Assembly (NCBI GenBank): GCA_032164245.1
Contig: JAVMKO010000010.1
Coordinates: 32,004,189 to 32,068,188 of the forward strand
DNA length: 64,000 nucleotides
Reading direction: 5' to 3'
Source: Sternotherus odoratus
Lineage: Eukaryota > Chordata > Testudines > Kinosternidae
Position 1 is the first letter of the stretch. Each line of letters opens with the position of its first letter. Below, in pieces: positions 1 through 12,066 of this stretch. The notes beneath the pieces were generated by a model, which made no database searches, was not told the origin of the DNA, and saw only the letters and a list, made by a program, of their open reading frames with translations. The position numbers were made by a program, and so were the translations under genes.

Positions 1-2711
1 GAAAGTCAGTATCGTGGGAATCATGTAGGAATATGTTCTTCTCACTCTTATATTTAGCAGTGGCAAGCTTCAGGCAAATTCACAATAAGCACATTCCTAA
101 ACAGGGGCAGCATAGGGCTAGCTGTGGATTACAGTCACTAATGTCCGGTTTAAAGTGGATGGTGATACAATTTCATAGGCACAGACAACCTTAGCCTAGA
201 GTCTAAATTAAATCTGATGTATTGACTAGATGAAAACAGAGACCATTCTGAAACCTGTCAACAGGCAGAGAGAAATTCAGACAACGTTTTCTGCTCCCAT
301 GGCTGTTCCCAGAGTCCATTCCAGGTAGACACGGAAATCCACTTAGGACTCTTCTCCTTAGAATGTAGATTCCCTAAACTGATTCTAGTCTTAGTGCAGC
401 TGCAGGCTTTCTTAACCTACATTTTCCCCCTAGGACACTCATAGAAAAATCATTGGTTCATATTTTCATACCTAGCTGACCTGGATTCTGGGTTTGGCCC
501 AATGTCACACAAGTGCCGGTTTCACATATATAATTAACCTCAGAATCAAGAGATTCCAATCAAGAGAAATATTTTTGTAGTTCTTTCTACTGCACTCAGC
601 TCTTAGCAGGAGTCCACATAAATGACCCTGATTTCAGTGATATCCTATTCCTATCTATATCACCAAATTGGCTTCCGGGGTTGGGGGGGGGGGCAGCAAA
701 GCTACTGAGTTAGTGATTCCTCAGTTCCAAATTAGTCCCTTCTGGGACAGCTTCACCTTTATACAATGACTCCGAAATAATGTGATTATGCTGAATCTTC
801 ACACCATGAAGCAACAGCATCACAGATTGATGCAATGGCATATTGCACCACTGCAAAGCCATGCTGCAGCAGTGCAATGTGCATGACATATCATATCTAA
901 AATAAATTTAGGACTCTGTAGTCAGTCTGCAAACCAACCACCCCAGGATGCAGCTTAAATGGAGACAGTTCAATAGATCTTGGGGCCGACATTGAGGTTA
1001 GGTGGCAGATCAACAGGGCACGCACACGCACAGCCCCAATTTCACAAGTGTAGCAGGTATTTAAAACTGCCCTGGTCTCTGTGGAAGGGCTTAGCTGCAG
1101 TTGCAGGTCAGTTGTGGTAACTGAATGTTCATCAAAATAATTTAGTGATATTTTAATGTTTGATCATGTTGTTTGTTGGGTTGATTTTGTCTTTATAATT
1201 AGGTTTTATTAATAAAATGTAACAGAAAGGTTAAGCCTAACAGAAATATTTCTAGGATTTTTTTTAACTGAAATAGTGGAAACAGTTCCCATCCCATCTC
1301 CCGAAGAATTTCCCTACAGTGTTTTCAAATAATACTTGCAGCCTTTTCACTAACACATACTAACTGGGAAATGAAATCACTAGAAACTGACTTTAAATCA
1401 GAGTGAAATTAACTAGTTTATTTTGATGCCCAAGATTTTCAGCAGTTAACCGTGTAACTCCCAACATGTGCACCTGCAGTGAATTGTGGGCACAAAAAAT
1501 ACAAACACAATATTTGTAGGTGCGGATGCTTTTTCGGAGTGTTTGTGTGTCTATGAGAATTGGGTATTTCAGTGTGAACATGTATGTGTTGAACATGCCT
1601 CAGTGTGTTTTCGCTTACTTGTCTGCAGTGCGTACATTAAAGAAGCTACAAAATTCAGATCCAAATATGAACCCAGATTTTAAACACTTCAAAGTTCAGG
1701 AAGCTTGTTTTGTTCAATTGTAAAGATGGGGTTATTGGCAAAATTTAATCCTGCGTTAGGATAATGTTTAAGTGTGCCAAAGTGGTCTGGAGGTTCCATG
1801 CAAACAGATCGTCTCACTATGATTCTGCTTCTGGTCCCAGCTTTTCCAAACCTAACAGAAGTGGAGGGTGCAGGGTTGGTTCAAGTTTGGGGAGAAGGTT
1901 TGGGTCAGATTTCACGTGACACAAGCTCTAATTGCACACAAATCGCCACGTTTGAATTCTGGGAAGCGAAGAGCCAGTGAAAGATACCTATCAGCCTGAA
2001 ACAGCAGGTGCTAAGCAAGAGAAGTGGGAAAACAGGGTGAATGCTGAGAATGGAGAGAAGATGCAGCTAAGATAGAGATGGGGTGCAGGGGCTGGATGCG
2101 AGAGTTACAGGAGGTGATTGAGGAAAGTTTGGCTGCAGGGGCTGGTAGAAACCAATGCTAAAATACCTCTGGGAGAAGCAGGCTTAACCAGTCTCCCTGC
2201 TCCTATCCCAAGCATGCAACTCTCTGCACGAGTCTTGGATAGAAAGTGAATTTCCCCACTTACTATATTTCCTTGGAAGAACAGTACTGTTCACCTGCAC
2301 CAGTCAGAAATAAACTCTCCCCAGGCACTTTCTCCGGTTGATGGAGGGACATAAATTCTGGCCCCACCCAAGACCCAACAGAATGAAAAAAATCCAGATT
2401 TTCCATCTCTGTCACTCTTGATCTGCATACTTCTTGTGTTGCAATCCTGCTGGGCTCCATACAATACCACTGGGTATTGCGCTGTCCTGAGTGGCAGCCA
2501 TTTGCTGCTCGACAGACAGTAGCAGACAGACAGAGCCTCTCGAGGTTTGCCAAAAATATGACTTGGCAGGAAAGCAGGGAGTTGCACAGCCTCTGGGCGG
2601 GCACCTGACTGGCCTGGGAAGGGGTCCCACCACATCCCTTCAGCTAAACAAGGAAGAAAGTAACATTCAGACTCGTGTGTAATGTAGCTCAAAAGCCACA
2701 GCATGATGCTA

Positions 2712-2755
2712 TGACTCACCCAGTTAAAAAAGGAGCTTTTATTGGTAATGAGTCA
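2712..2755. promoter_or_regulatory. Pair of AP-1 consensus sites
   Basis: TGACTCA at 2712-2718 and TGAGTCA at 2749-2755 are two perfect AP-1 heptamers about 30 bases apart, with an inverted CCAAT core (ATTGG) at 2741-2745 between them. AP-1 sites are short and occur by chance, so this is only a candidate enhancer. The pairing is the reason to note it. Confidence 0.3.
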
Positions 2756-3059
2756 GTTATACATTTGAGTGGAGATCTTTTTTTTTCCCCTTTTACTCAA
2801 ATGTTTTTTATTTGTGGACTGGGGCGGAGGGCATGGGGAGGGATAAAGCCCTTTTCAGGGAAGGATGGGGCGGTGGCTCATCAGCACACACAGAAACACC
2901 TCTCAGCTGCTCTTAAGTCTGTGATTAGTTAGGGAAGAAATGTGTTTTTAATTGCTAATTCTGTGCTGCCTGAATCACAGTCTCCCAGATGCTTGAGGTA
3001 GTGGGGCTGACCAAGCTATCTAGGACTTCTGATTCTTCCTGTCTTTAAGAAGGATGGTC

Positions 3060-3128
3060 TTAGATAAGACACTGGACTGGCTCTTAGATCTCCTGACTCC
3101 ATGTCACTGGGCAAGTAACTTAACCAAT
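3060..3128 (+). repeat. MIR-type SINE fragment
   Basis: The segment reads like the centre of a MIR: a phrase about an amount being lost from a locus followed by the core ending in GGGCAAGTAACTTAACC, which is characteristic of the MIR core. It is short and decayed. Confidence 0.55.
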
Positions 3129-3744
3129 AGGAATTAGGTGCCTAAATACTTGTGGGGATCTGAGCTTCCCAGTCTAATCTCCACTGTTATGAGCTTTATC
3201 CACACAGGAAAGCTGTTTTGGTAATGGATGGTGTGATTTCAGGCACTACAATTATACAACTACGACCCGCCCACATGAACACTCTGATTCTAGTTACAAC
3301 AGGGCCTTTTTCAGTTTTGCATTATCGCTTGGGAAGGGTGTTATGTTATCGCCAAGAACAAGCCCTGTTATACCAGAATAAGAACTGCTCTACACAGTTT
3401 GGATACCATTATAACTATTTCGGTTGTGGGGGGAGGGGGATTTTTTTTTTAACCCATACAGTTATATCAGTACAACCACTAAAGTGGATGCAGATATACT
3501 GGTATCAAGTCCAATATCCTATGATAGCTTATTCCCTTTCCTAGATGGGAATAGCTATTCCGTTCTCAGTAATACATATCTCACATAATCAGTCCCCTGC
3601 CACTGCCAGGGTCTCAGGCATTGATGGCCCCTCAGTCTCTCCTGTTCTCTGCTGGTGGCACATAGTGTGGTCTCCTGAGAGCTGAAATGCTTTAGCCTAA
3701 CTTTGGGATTTATAATAGGGGTATCTGTGTGAAAATAAATGACT

Positions 3745-3812
3745 TGCACGATGCTAGAGATCAGACTCGATGAGGTAATGGCCCCTTCTGGCTTTAAAGT
3801 CTATGAAACCAT
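3745..3812 (+). repeat. CR1-type LINE 3' end fragment
   Basis: The text matches the usual sauropsid CR1-like tail: a GATCAGACTCGATGAGGTAA-like stretch, then CCCCTTCTGGC, then TCTATGAA. Only the extreme 3' end is present, as is normal for 5'-truncated CR1 copies. Confidence 0.55.
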
Positions 3813-4129
3813 AATGGTATAGAGCACCTCCATATCAATATATCGACTTCCATCGCCCAGTTGAACCATTTTATCGGTACTTGTATAGTTAAAGCAGTAC
3901 AACCTGTGTGCACAGACAAGGACTTGAAGTTCCCTCAGTAGGGGGTGTTACACCTGTATTGCTAACCCTGGATCACTATATCCACAGAGCCGGTCACACT
4001 GTCCCACGCAGACAAGCCAACAGTTGTTAGCCCCAGTTCAAAGTGTATGAAATGCCACCTGATTCAGCAGCCTTCTGCTCCCGCCATTGCTGTCACACTG
4101 CACACATGTCAATGGCCACACATGGGGCA

Positions 4130-4335
4130 GGGGCACAGCAAATCAGACCCTTAACCTCTCTGTGCTTCAGTGACTCATCTGTAAAATAAGGATAATCCTA
4201 CAGTTTGTCTGCCCCGTCTATTCAGATTACAAGCGCTGTGGGGTGGGGACTGTCTCTGGGTGTGTGTGGAACCCCTTGTGCAAGGGGGCCCTGATCTTGG
4301 TTGGGGTCTCTAGGCACTATTGCAATACAAACAGG
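4130..4335 (+). repeat. MIR-type SINE
   Basis: It contains the core phrase AACCTCTCTGTGCTTCAGT followed by CTGTAAAATAAGGATAAT. It ends in a tail reading CCTGATCTTGGTTGGGG and TCTAGGCACTATTGCAATAC. The same tail recurs at 6780-6834 and 55470-55535, so the family is locally abundant. Confidence 0.7.
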
Positions 4336-5062
4336 TAGTATACGCTTTCTAGTTTTCTCCCCATATGGTTCATCTTTGCTTGACCCCCCTGAAAAGTGAA
4401 ATACTAGCTAGTGACACCAGGACAAACCCCACTCAGGCACATCACCACTGCTTTACACAAGATCCCTGCTTATCCCTGGGATAGAATCAGACCCGTCTAA
4501 AGGAACTGATACCAAAAGTTCCCACCATCTTCCTCCCTGTATCCCACTCCCGTGTGCAAAAAAATACTAATACAATCAAATCCATTCACTGGAGCCTTTT
4601 GACTGCCCCTGAGGAGGTGAGCTTGCAGCTCATTGTGTGAGAAGGTGGGGATAGGAACTAAAGTGCTGTCCAGTGAGTGACTGGGGTCAGTATGTGATTG
4701 CTAACTCACCCTAAAAATTGAAATTCCTCCCTCCCACCCTTCAAAAGAAAGAAAGAAAAGCTCTTGATGCATGTGAGAACCAAGTGGATGGATCCATGCT
4801 CAGCCCTTGGGAACTCTGGAGGAATTTTCCGTTTCCCCTCCTTGCCTGCCCCTTAGGGCTAGAGTGATCCTCCTGGCTTGGCTTCAGGAGAGTTTGAGGT
4901 TTTATATATCCTGTCCCACAGAATCTCTGGGTTCACACTGTCATCTCCTCTGGGAACTGGGGCGGGGGAGGCTGAGAGAGGAAACTTCTGGCCGAGGTGG
5001 AGGTGGCTGAGAAAAGCTTTTTGCCCCACTAGACAGCTCTGAGAGAGGATGTGCACCCCCCC

Positions 5063-5078
5063 CACACACACACACACA
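5063..5078. repeat. Short (CA)n run after a C run
   Basis: About eight CA units follow a run of C residues. It is a small simple repeat with no sign of function. Confidence 0.8.
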
Positions 5079-5108
5079 GGCCTGTCTATATATACATTAA
5101 TCCCACAC

Positions 5109-5117
5109 TATAAATAG
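5109..5117 (+). promoter_or_regulatory. TATA-box-like motif
   Basis: TATAAATAG is a perfect TATA consensus followed by a GC-rich stretch (GGGGCAGGCAGG), the usual layout around a TATA box. A start site would be expected near 5140. No recognisable first exon follows, so this is a sequence coincidence unless transcription data say otherwise. Confidence 0.2.
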
Positions 5118-6219
5118 GGGCAGGCAGGCATTTCTTGTCTCTATAAACACAAACTCCAGACTTGCTTCTCGGAGAAAGAAAAGTTGGAGGAAGAACAAAC
5201 CCTGTTCCTGCTACAAAACCCACAGCAAAAAAAGAAAGAAAAGTTCTGGATATTCCTTTCTTTGTGAAAATAAAGCATTATTTTTTCCTCTCGTCGACGA
5301 ACCTCCAAACCATCCATCTTTTTTTCTTCCATGTCCCAAACTGCAAACATTTGCTCCTGTTAATAGTGGAGGGTTATTTTCCCCCCATCTCATGGGGGGG
5401 GGGGCAGGGGAGAGGGTTTTGTCCATCATCACTGCAACAGTGTAAAGAAACGTAATTTGCACCTTCTCCCTCCCACCCCCAAGGTGGTGCCCAGTCCCCC
5501 ACAGCTTCCATGTGCTCAGTGTATTGTAGCCGTCAGAGATTCTGAGGAAAATGTTTGTGGCGAGTGGTGAGGATGCAACATGCCGTGGAGATGAAAGGCA
5601 CCTTCCCTCTCCATTTAATGATAGGGCTAGATTCTGAAATTAAGCACAGCAGGTAGCACCTGTATGAGCTTCAAAGGGCACCTCACATGCCTGACTTTTT
5701 TAAACATCTCTTTTTCTGCCCTTGTTAAAGCTAATCAATTCTCCCTGCATCTCAGTGTTGTGAAGATAGTTGCACATAGGTTTAGGAATCTTGGGCCTGA
5801 ATTATACTAGCTGAGAATCTAGCCACTAACATTTAGAAATCCCCTTTACTGCTCTGTCTCCTGTACTTTGCTCTGCAGTTCCCATGTTCCCTGTTGTAAT
5901 GTCCCAAACAGAAACTGTTGCTCCTATGCCAGGCAAGCAACCATTAGCAACTACATTTGAGACAGGTCTTGAACAAACCATCCCAGGATATCCACTGCGG
6001 CAACAGATGCTGGGAGAGAATACACTGAGTGTTTGTCTATTCTATGGGGGGGGTCTCACTACAGCTAGATGTGATCAGTAAAGCTGCTGATTTAGTCCCA
6101 CACTCCCAATCTACCTCTGCACACCACCTCTAGGAGAGGTGAGCTAAACAGAGCTCACATGGGTGTCTGCAACACCTATCACCAACCTGAGTCTGGGCAG
6201 CAGGAAAAACAAAGCAGAG

Positions 6220-6300
6220 AGGCAGTGTTGTCTAGTGGCCACGGCACTGGACAGAGAGCCAAGATCCTGGGGCTATTCCTGGATCAGCCAGAGAGCTCCA
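6220..6300 (+). repeat. MIR-type SINE 5' fragment
   Basis: The segment has the MIR head pattern (TGTCTAGTGGCCACGGCACT followed by a GAGCCAAGATCCTGGGG-like stretch). It may be the same insertion as the tail at 6684-6834, with intervening decay. Confidence 0.45.
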
Positions 6301-6683
6301 GTGTGACCACAGAGTTGCTGGCCTGTCTGTCCAGCCCAGGAAGGACTAACACCACACCCAAAATCCTTCATGCCCTTCACTCAGCTCACAGCTTTACCCT
6401 TTAAACATAAAACTTGAGCAAAACAAAGCAATTCCTCTGCCCCTTGGACTACATCTCCCTGAGGCTTTTCCTTTCCCCTCCCAGTGTTGGATGGATGGAG
6501 AGATGGATACATACATTCCCCCCCCCCAGCTTTTCTTTTCCCTTCCAGCCCAGCCTCTGCTGCAGAAGCCCATCTCCCTCCAACTGAGTCTCTCAGCTCT
6601 TTATAGAAAACACCGGAACCCTTCCCAGCTGGATCTGATAATCAAACAGAGCTGGGTAGGCCGGCACCCTGTTACAGTGGCCT

Positions 6684-6834
6684 GGGGTCAGTCACTTCCT
6701 CTCTTTCTCCTCCCACATTTGGTCTGTCATGTCCATATTGTTTGTTAGCTCTTGAGGCAGGGCTTTTGCTATATGTATGTACAGGGCCTAGCACAAGGGG
6801 ATCCTGATCTTAGGCAGGTCTCTACATGCTACTG
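6684..6834 (+). repeat. MIR-related SINE 3' part
   Basis: The sequence holds GTCAGTCACTTCC, then the tail ACAGGGCCTAGCACAAGGGG, CCTGATCTTAGGCAGG and TCTACATGCTACTG. That tail is shared with the copies at 4270-4335 and 55470-55535. Confidence 0.6.
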
Positions 6835-7241
6835 CACAGTTCATAAGAATAATCTCTTTCTAATGTATCCTGAATCTTTCCTGGTGAATTTTGTAGGCTT
6901 CTTAAAGAGCCGGTGCCTCTTTTCAAACTTTGATCTGGTTACCTGTAGCAAACCTCATTCCCAACTCAACACCAGGAATCCTGGAGATTTGGTCCTGTGG
7001 GGATCATGTCTCTCCTGACAGCTTCCTCAGCAAGGGAAACCAACACGCATAGAGCTGAGGCTGGGCATGGAAGAAGCCCAGCCAGATTTCACTGTGGGAG
7101 AAGTGTCAGATCGGTGGGGGGGCAGAGGGATAGAGACAGGGCTCACAGAAGGATTTTCCTAAACTAGGATTTCACACCCTTAGCATGGAGGGATCCAAGA
7201 GAGCAGCATCTCCTCCTGCCCCTCCCCCCCCCCTTATTATT

Positions 7242-7420
7242 TGCTGTGTTGTTGTAGCTGTATTGGTCCCAGGTTGTTAGATAGAAAGTGGGTGAGGTAA
7301 TAGCTTTTACTGGAGCAACTTCTGTGATGGAAGAGTTCTGGGTAGCTCCTAAGCTTGTCTCTTTCACCAACAGGAGGGCCAGTTAAAGAGGTTACCTCAC
7401 CCACCCGTTGTCTACCTATT
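7242..7420. repeat. Fold-back dispersed repeat
   Basis: The left arm has GTTGTTGTAGCTGTATTGG and GGGTGAGGTAATAGCTTTTA. The right arm has an imperfect reverse complement, GAGGTTACCTCACCCACC. I recognise this as a widely dispersed reptile repeat but cannot name its family from sequence alone. Confidence 0.5.
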
Positions 7421-8700
7421 AATGGTTTATTTCTTACCTAAACCCCAGCATATCTCTTGGGCCCTTCCCATACTAATTCAGGAGGCTCTGCTGTTCCTGT
7501 TCCCCAGCAGGGGCCTGTGCTGTGGTGAGGTGAGGTGAGGAGGTAGGCATAGGGGAGGCTGTTTCATGGTGACTGCATGTCCCCCCGGTGTGCTTGCCTC
7601 TTGGCAACACGGAGAGGTTTTTATTAGTTAAGAACAGGGAGCTCTTTTTCCCAGATAATTATACTTTCCCATAAGATCTTTCTTCGCATTCAAATCCACA
7701 CACAAAGGATGAGCAGAAGCCAGAGGCCAGCCAGCCAGGGACCCTGGGGACTGTGCCACTCCAGACACAGCGTTCACTGAGAACTCTCCTGTGCCCTCTG
7801 GTGTGTTTCACACCCAGGGAGCACGTGGCTCTGCGTGCAAGGGCACTGCTGTGCACCCCATACCTACTGCACAAAGCATCGGGCACATGCTGATCCGCAT
7901 ACACATCTCCGATCAGAGACAGGCAACCTACCTCATACCACATACATCGAGCAGGCACTGCGGTCCCAGAGCAAACCACCAAAACTTCACTGCAGCTGCT
8001 TTTAGTAAATAAATAATTCCTCCCGCCCCTAGAACAACAGAGGGCCTAGAATTTATACCTCAAAACACAAACATAGCATATTCCCTCCCTCTCTCCCCCC
8101 GCATGCCGCATAGAGAAACCAATTCATGCATACATTCATAACCCCTACTAAACCATTCAACCCCCTGCACAAATCTACACACATCATCAATATCCCTCTA
8201 TACATATGGTTAATACCTCTACATGCACATGCCCGCGCTCCTGCCCAAAATCTGTCACATACCCATAATCAAACCCGCCCCCCAACAAAAAGGCACTCAT
8301 ATCGTTCGGCAAGTCACTGAGACCTTCTCCACCAAAAGTGGTGGGACTCCATTGAAGTGGCAGCTTCATTACATGTTTACACACCACTTTGGAAAGCGAT
8401 GGGAATCTCCTCAATGACTTTCATGGGAATCAGACCAGACCTTAAGCTGTCAAAGTCCTATCCCAGCAGGCAGTGGGCTCAGTGTAAAACCTGATGTGGA
8501 CCAGTTGAGAGTTGGTCTTTCCTCCAAAGGCCTGGTCAGAGATCTGGACGAGAAACTTCCACAGCTATGGCATCAGTCACATTCAAATTCCTCTCTGCAA
8601 ACCCACATGCACTTAGTCTCATTCAAGCACTCACATGCATAGTGCAGAGCTATACATGGACACACCCAACCAAGATAGACATGCAGAAATCAATGCACAG

Positions 8701-8719
8701 ACACACACACACACACACA
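8701..8719. repeat. (AC)n microsatellite
   Basis: About nine to ten AC units in an A/C-rich context. No gene lies nearby. Confidence 0.85.
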
Positions 8720-8805
8720 ATACTTCCAACCCCAGGCATTTCCTGAGATTGGATTAAACTCATGAGGGTTTTAAAACAGAGTAGATCTGTGGTTCTTGTG
8801 CACTA

Positions 8806-9096
8806 AGGGTATGTGTACTGTGCCATAAAAGACTTGTGGCGTGGTCACAGCTGCTCCAGGTCAGCTGAGTTGTGCTTGTGGGGTTTGGGCTGCGGGGCTA
8901 AAAATTGCTGGGCAGATGTTTAGGCTTGGGCTGGAACCCTTATCTGAGACCCCATGAAGGAGGCAGGTCTCAGAGTCTGGGCTCCAGCCCAGGCAAGCTT
9001 GAATGTCCACACTGCTATTTTTACCCCACCAGTCCGAGTTAATTGACCAGGGCTCTGAGACTGAGTGCCATGGGTTTATTGCAGTGTAGACATACC
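8806..9096. mobile_element. Non-autonomous TIR DNA element (MITE-like)
   Basis: The left end GGGTATGTGTACTG and the right end GCAGTGTAGACATACC are imperfect inverted repeats enclosing about 290 bases of non-coding sequence. The target duplication is unclear, perhaps three bases. The same terminal motif, in diverged form, bounds the element at 30601-30953. The family is not assigned; a Harbinger-like or hAT-like origin is possible. Confidence 0.55.
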
Positions 9097-9717
9097 ATAG
9101 GGTATATCTGGGTCAAGTTTTCAACCTTTTCTCTGCAAGCATCAGGGGCAGAAGCATCTTCTTTTTTAAATGAAAGCGGAGATTCTCATGTAATCACAGG
9201 ACTCCAGGAGCTGGGGTTTTAAGAAAAATAGCAAACATCGCACACACTAACACCGAATGCCTATCAGCATAAACCAGTACATCACATGGCACACACTCAG
9301 AGACATGGCAACAAAAAGGCACTCCTGCAAGCACATGTGTGTAGTCAAATGTGCTTAGTGGGCCAAATTCTACCCTGTGCAACTCCACAGCTTGCAGCAG
9401 AGTTGCAGGAGGGTAAGGCGGTGCACAATTTACTCTGTGCAGTGTAATCAAACACCCTCCCTCATTTTACAAAGGGGGCACTTCCCCCTGCTGCTCCCCT
9501 TCCGGGTCCCCATGCCAAGCCCCTTCTGGAGGTTGCAAAGGGCCAGGGAAAGCTGTGGGTGTGAGGGACAGTGAATGCAGACTGGTGTCCAGAAATCCTT
9601 CCAGCAAAAGAGAGAGAGAAAGACCGACTTGGAACACACTGCGAACCACGTCCTCGAAGGCTGAAACAATCTTTCCAGGCCAACTTCTCTTGGCAGCCTG
9701 GAGCCGATGAGTGAGGC

Positions 9718-9742
9718 TGACTCACACTGCAGAAGACGTCAC
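9718..9742. promoter_or_regulatory. AP-1 site next to CRE-like site
   Basis: A perfect TGACTCA (9718-9724) is followed 10 bases later by GACGTCAC (9735-9742), a near-CRE. The surrounding 9700-9830 segment is not an obvious repeat and is pyrimidine-rich downstream. It is a candidate composite bZIP site within putative intron 1; function is inference only. Confidence 0.3.
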
Positions 9743-10392
9743 AAAGGCCTTTTTAACCTCCCCGCTCCCCAAAACCTCCCTCTTTTCCCCTCCTCTCTCA
9801 GCTCAGCGGCTCAAGCTGCTGCTTCCAATTTAGGAAGTTCCCCTCATCCCTCTGGAGTCTGGTGATGACATGTAGCTAGAATCCCTTCATCTCCTCGCTC
9901 TTCACAACTGTTTCAGTGTGGTTCCAGTGCGGGCTTTGGCGGGAATGTCAGTGGTTCCAAAGCCGAGAGCCATGCAGTCCAGTTCCTGGTGGAGAAACAA
10001 GCTCTTGACATGCAAAATACATGCTACTACACATCAGCATGTCCAATCAGACACAGTCGTGGGCTCACACAGCGAGTGTGACACCCTGGCACAGATACCG
10101 ATCTCACACAGACATGCCTCCCCATGTTCACATGCCCCCTCCACACACAAAGTCATGTATCATTCATGCAGAATACCTTACACAGCCACATGCAAACATG
10201 GACATTGCCCAGGGTCGTCAAATGCAAACATCACAGTCACATATAGTGTAACATGTCTGGACAGGGACACGCATCACCGCATGCATCGCCCACACGCATG
10301 AAATCATGCAGAACGCATGAATACATACACCTTGCCAGGTGCAAACACTGAGTGCTTGCTAACACAAACATCTCAGTCACATACACTGTAAT

Positions 10393-10489
10393 GAATCAGA
10401 GGTAACAAAGAGTCCTGTGGCACCTTAAAGACTAACTAAAGTATTGAAGCATAAGCTTTCGTGGGCTAATACCCACTTTGTCAGATGCA
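10393..10489 (+). mobile_element. SINE-like insertion with 12-bp target duplication
   Basis: The 97-base insert is flanked by identical ATACACTGTAAT at 10381-10392 and 10490-10501. Inside are CTGTGGCACCTTAAAGAC and ATAAGCTTTCGTGGGC, phrases of a repeat very common in turtle genomes. A 12-bp duplication fits LINE-mediated target-primed insertion and not a DNA transposon. It carries no coding sequence and no recognisable Pol III boxes in this truncated copy. Confidence 0.7.
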
Positions 10490-11448
10490 ATACACTGTAA
10501 TATGTGCACACATGATTCACATGCACACACCAATACTTCAGAGACACACACATCACCACACAGAGATTCATTGTCACTCTTCACATCCACTCGCATACAC
10601 AGAGGGCAACTTTCCACATGGCATTGCAAAGAATTTGACTTCTGGTGCCAGATTCTTTTCCCGAGCTCCTTCCCCAGAAGGACAAGCTGTTTTCGTTTAA
10701 TTTCATTGCAATGGCAACCACAGTGGACATGTGCTGAATGATGCCAACGCAGCCAGAGCCACAATGGGCAGCTGCACAAGCACACTCCTTCCAAACACAG
10801 GCAAACACACACACATGCAAAGAAATAACCAGCCGAAGAGACTGTGTCCCTTCTGACAGAGGCATTGAGCCTCAGTCCCCCAGACAAGGGTCAAGCCAGG
10901 TTACACCTGCTGTTTGGCTTTCTCTTTTTTAAAAAAAACAATGTGACTCTTTTAAGGTAGACTCAATCGTCTGTGCTCAATCCAGCTGTGGCCTGTTTCG
11001 CAGTGATCGCTGGCCCTTCCTCCTTAACCTTCCCTTAATGGTTTTGCATCTGGCAGAGCCAGACAGTGCAGGAAATGCCATCAGCATTAGAACCTCTAGA
11101 ATCCTTATGAACCCCGCTGGATAAGCAAGGGTCCATCACACATAGCCAAGCCGGCCAAGCCTTCTGGGTGCTGCTGTACAAAATGCAGCTACCCAGAGTC
11201 TCCTTTCCTCTACTTGGGAAGTATGGGGGAGACAGGGAGCCAAAGAACAGGAGAGAAGAACCACAGACACGTTAGTGCCAGCTGGGTTCAGCTATGCAAA
11301 AAATACAAAGCAGCTCGATCCTTTTGGCGGCTACAAGTCTCTTTCTCATACTGAGGCCAGGCCAGTGGGTCCAGCCACAGAGCCACATCACAATTAGATT
11401 GAGCAACAAGCAAACTTGATTTGGCTCATTTTTTACCATCTTCAAGAG

Positions 11449-12066
11449 CAGGGGTGGGCAAACGTTTTGGCCCAAGGGCCACATCAGGGTTCCAAAACTG
11501 TATGGAGGGCCAGGTAGAGAAGGCTGTGCCTCCTCAAACAGCATGGTCCCTTCCCCCTCCCACTTTCCACCCCCTGACTGCCCCCCCTCAGAAACCCCAA
11601 CCCATCCAACCCCCCTGCTCCTTGACCCAGACTACCTCCCCCCAGAACCCCCTGCCCCTAACCCCCCAATGGGACTCCACCCCCTATCCAACACTCCCTT
11701 CGCTCCCTGGCTGCCTTGACCCCTATCCACATCCCTGAAAGGCCCCCTGAGACTCGCACACCTATTCAATCCCCCCCATTCCCTGACTGCCCCTGGGAAC
11801 CCTGCCCCTTATCCACCCCTCCCCGCCACCTTACCATGCCGCTCAGAGCAGCATATCTGCCAGTGGTGCCACTGTGCTACCCGGCAAGAGCTCACAGCCC
11901 CGTTGTCCAGAGTGCTGGTGGCACAGTGAACTCAGGCTGTGGGGGATGGGGGACAGCAGGGGAGGGCCCAGCGGTGGGCTAGCCTCCCCAGCCAGCAGCT
12001 CAAGGGCCGAGCAGGATGGTCCCACAGGCCGGATGTGGCCCACGGGCTCTAGTTTGCCCACCTCTG
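11449..12066. mobile_element. hAT-type non-autonomous element, 618 bp
   Basis: The ends CAGGGGTGGGCAAAC and GTTTGCCCACCTCTG are inverted repeats. The similarity continues inward (GGCCCAAGGGCCACATC against GATGTGGCCCACGGGC). The element is bounded by perfect 8-bp duplications TTCAAGAG at 11441-11448 and 12067-12074, the hallmark of hAT transposition. The interior is C-rich, non-coding, and built of repeated proline-like CCCC blocks; open frames through it are spurious. No transposase is present. Confidence 0.85.

Larger units (their letters stand above)
1..9700. other. Gene-free stretch, far upstream of CSPG4 exon 2
   Basis: No open reading frame here resembles a known protein and none shows a plausible exon context; all are short and scattered. 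What can be seen is old interspersed repeat: MIR-like pieces, a CR1-type 3' end near 3750, a fold-back repeat near 7242 and a terminal-inverted-repeat element at 8806. There are also short CA and G runs (a G run near 680-693) and an AT-rich repeat-like patch at about 3224-3545. It is either the distal part of CSPG4 intron 1 or intergenic DNA, depending on where exon 1 lies. Confidence 0.7.
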
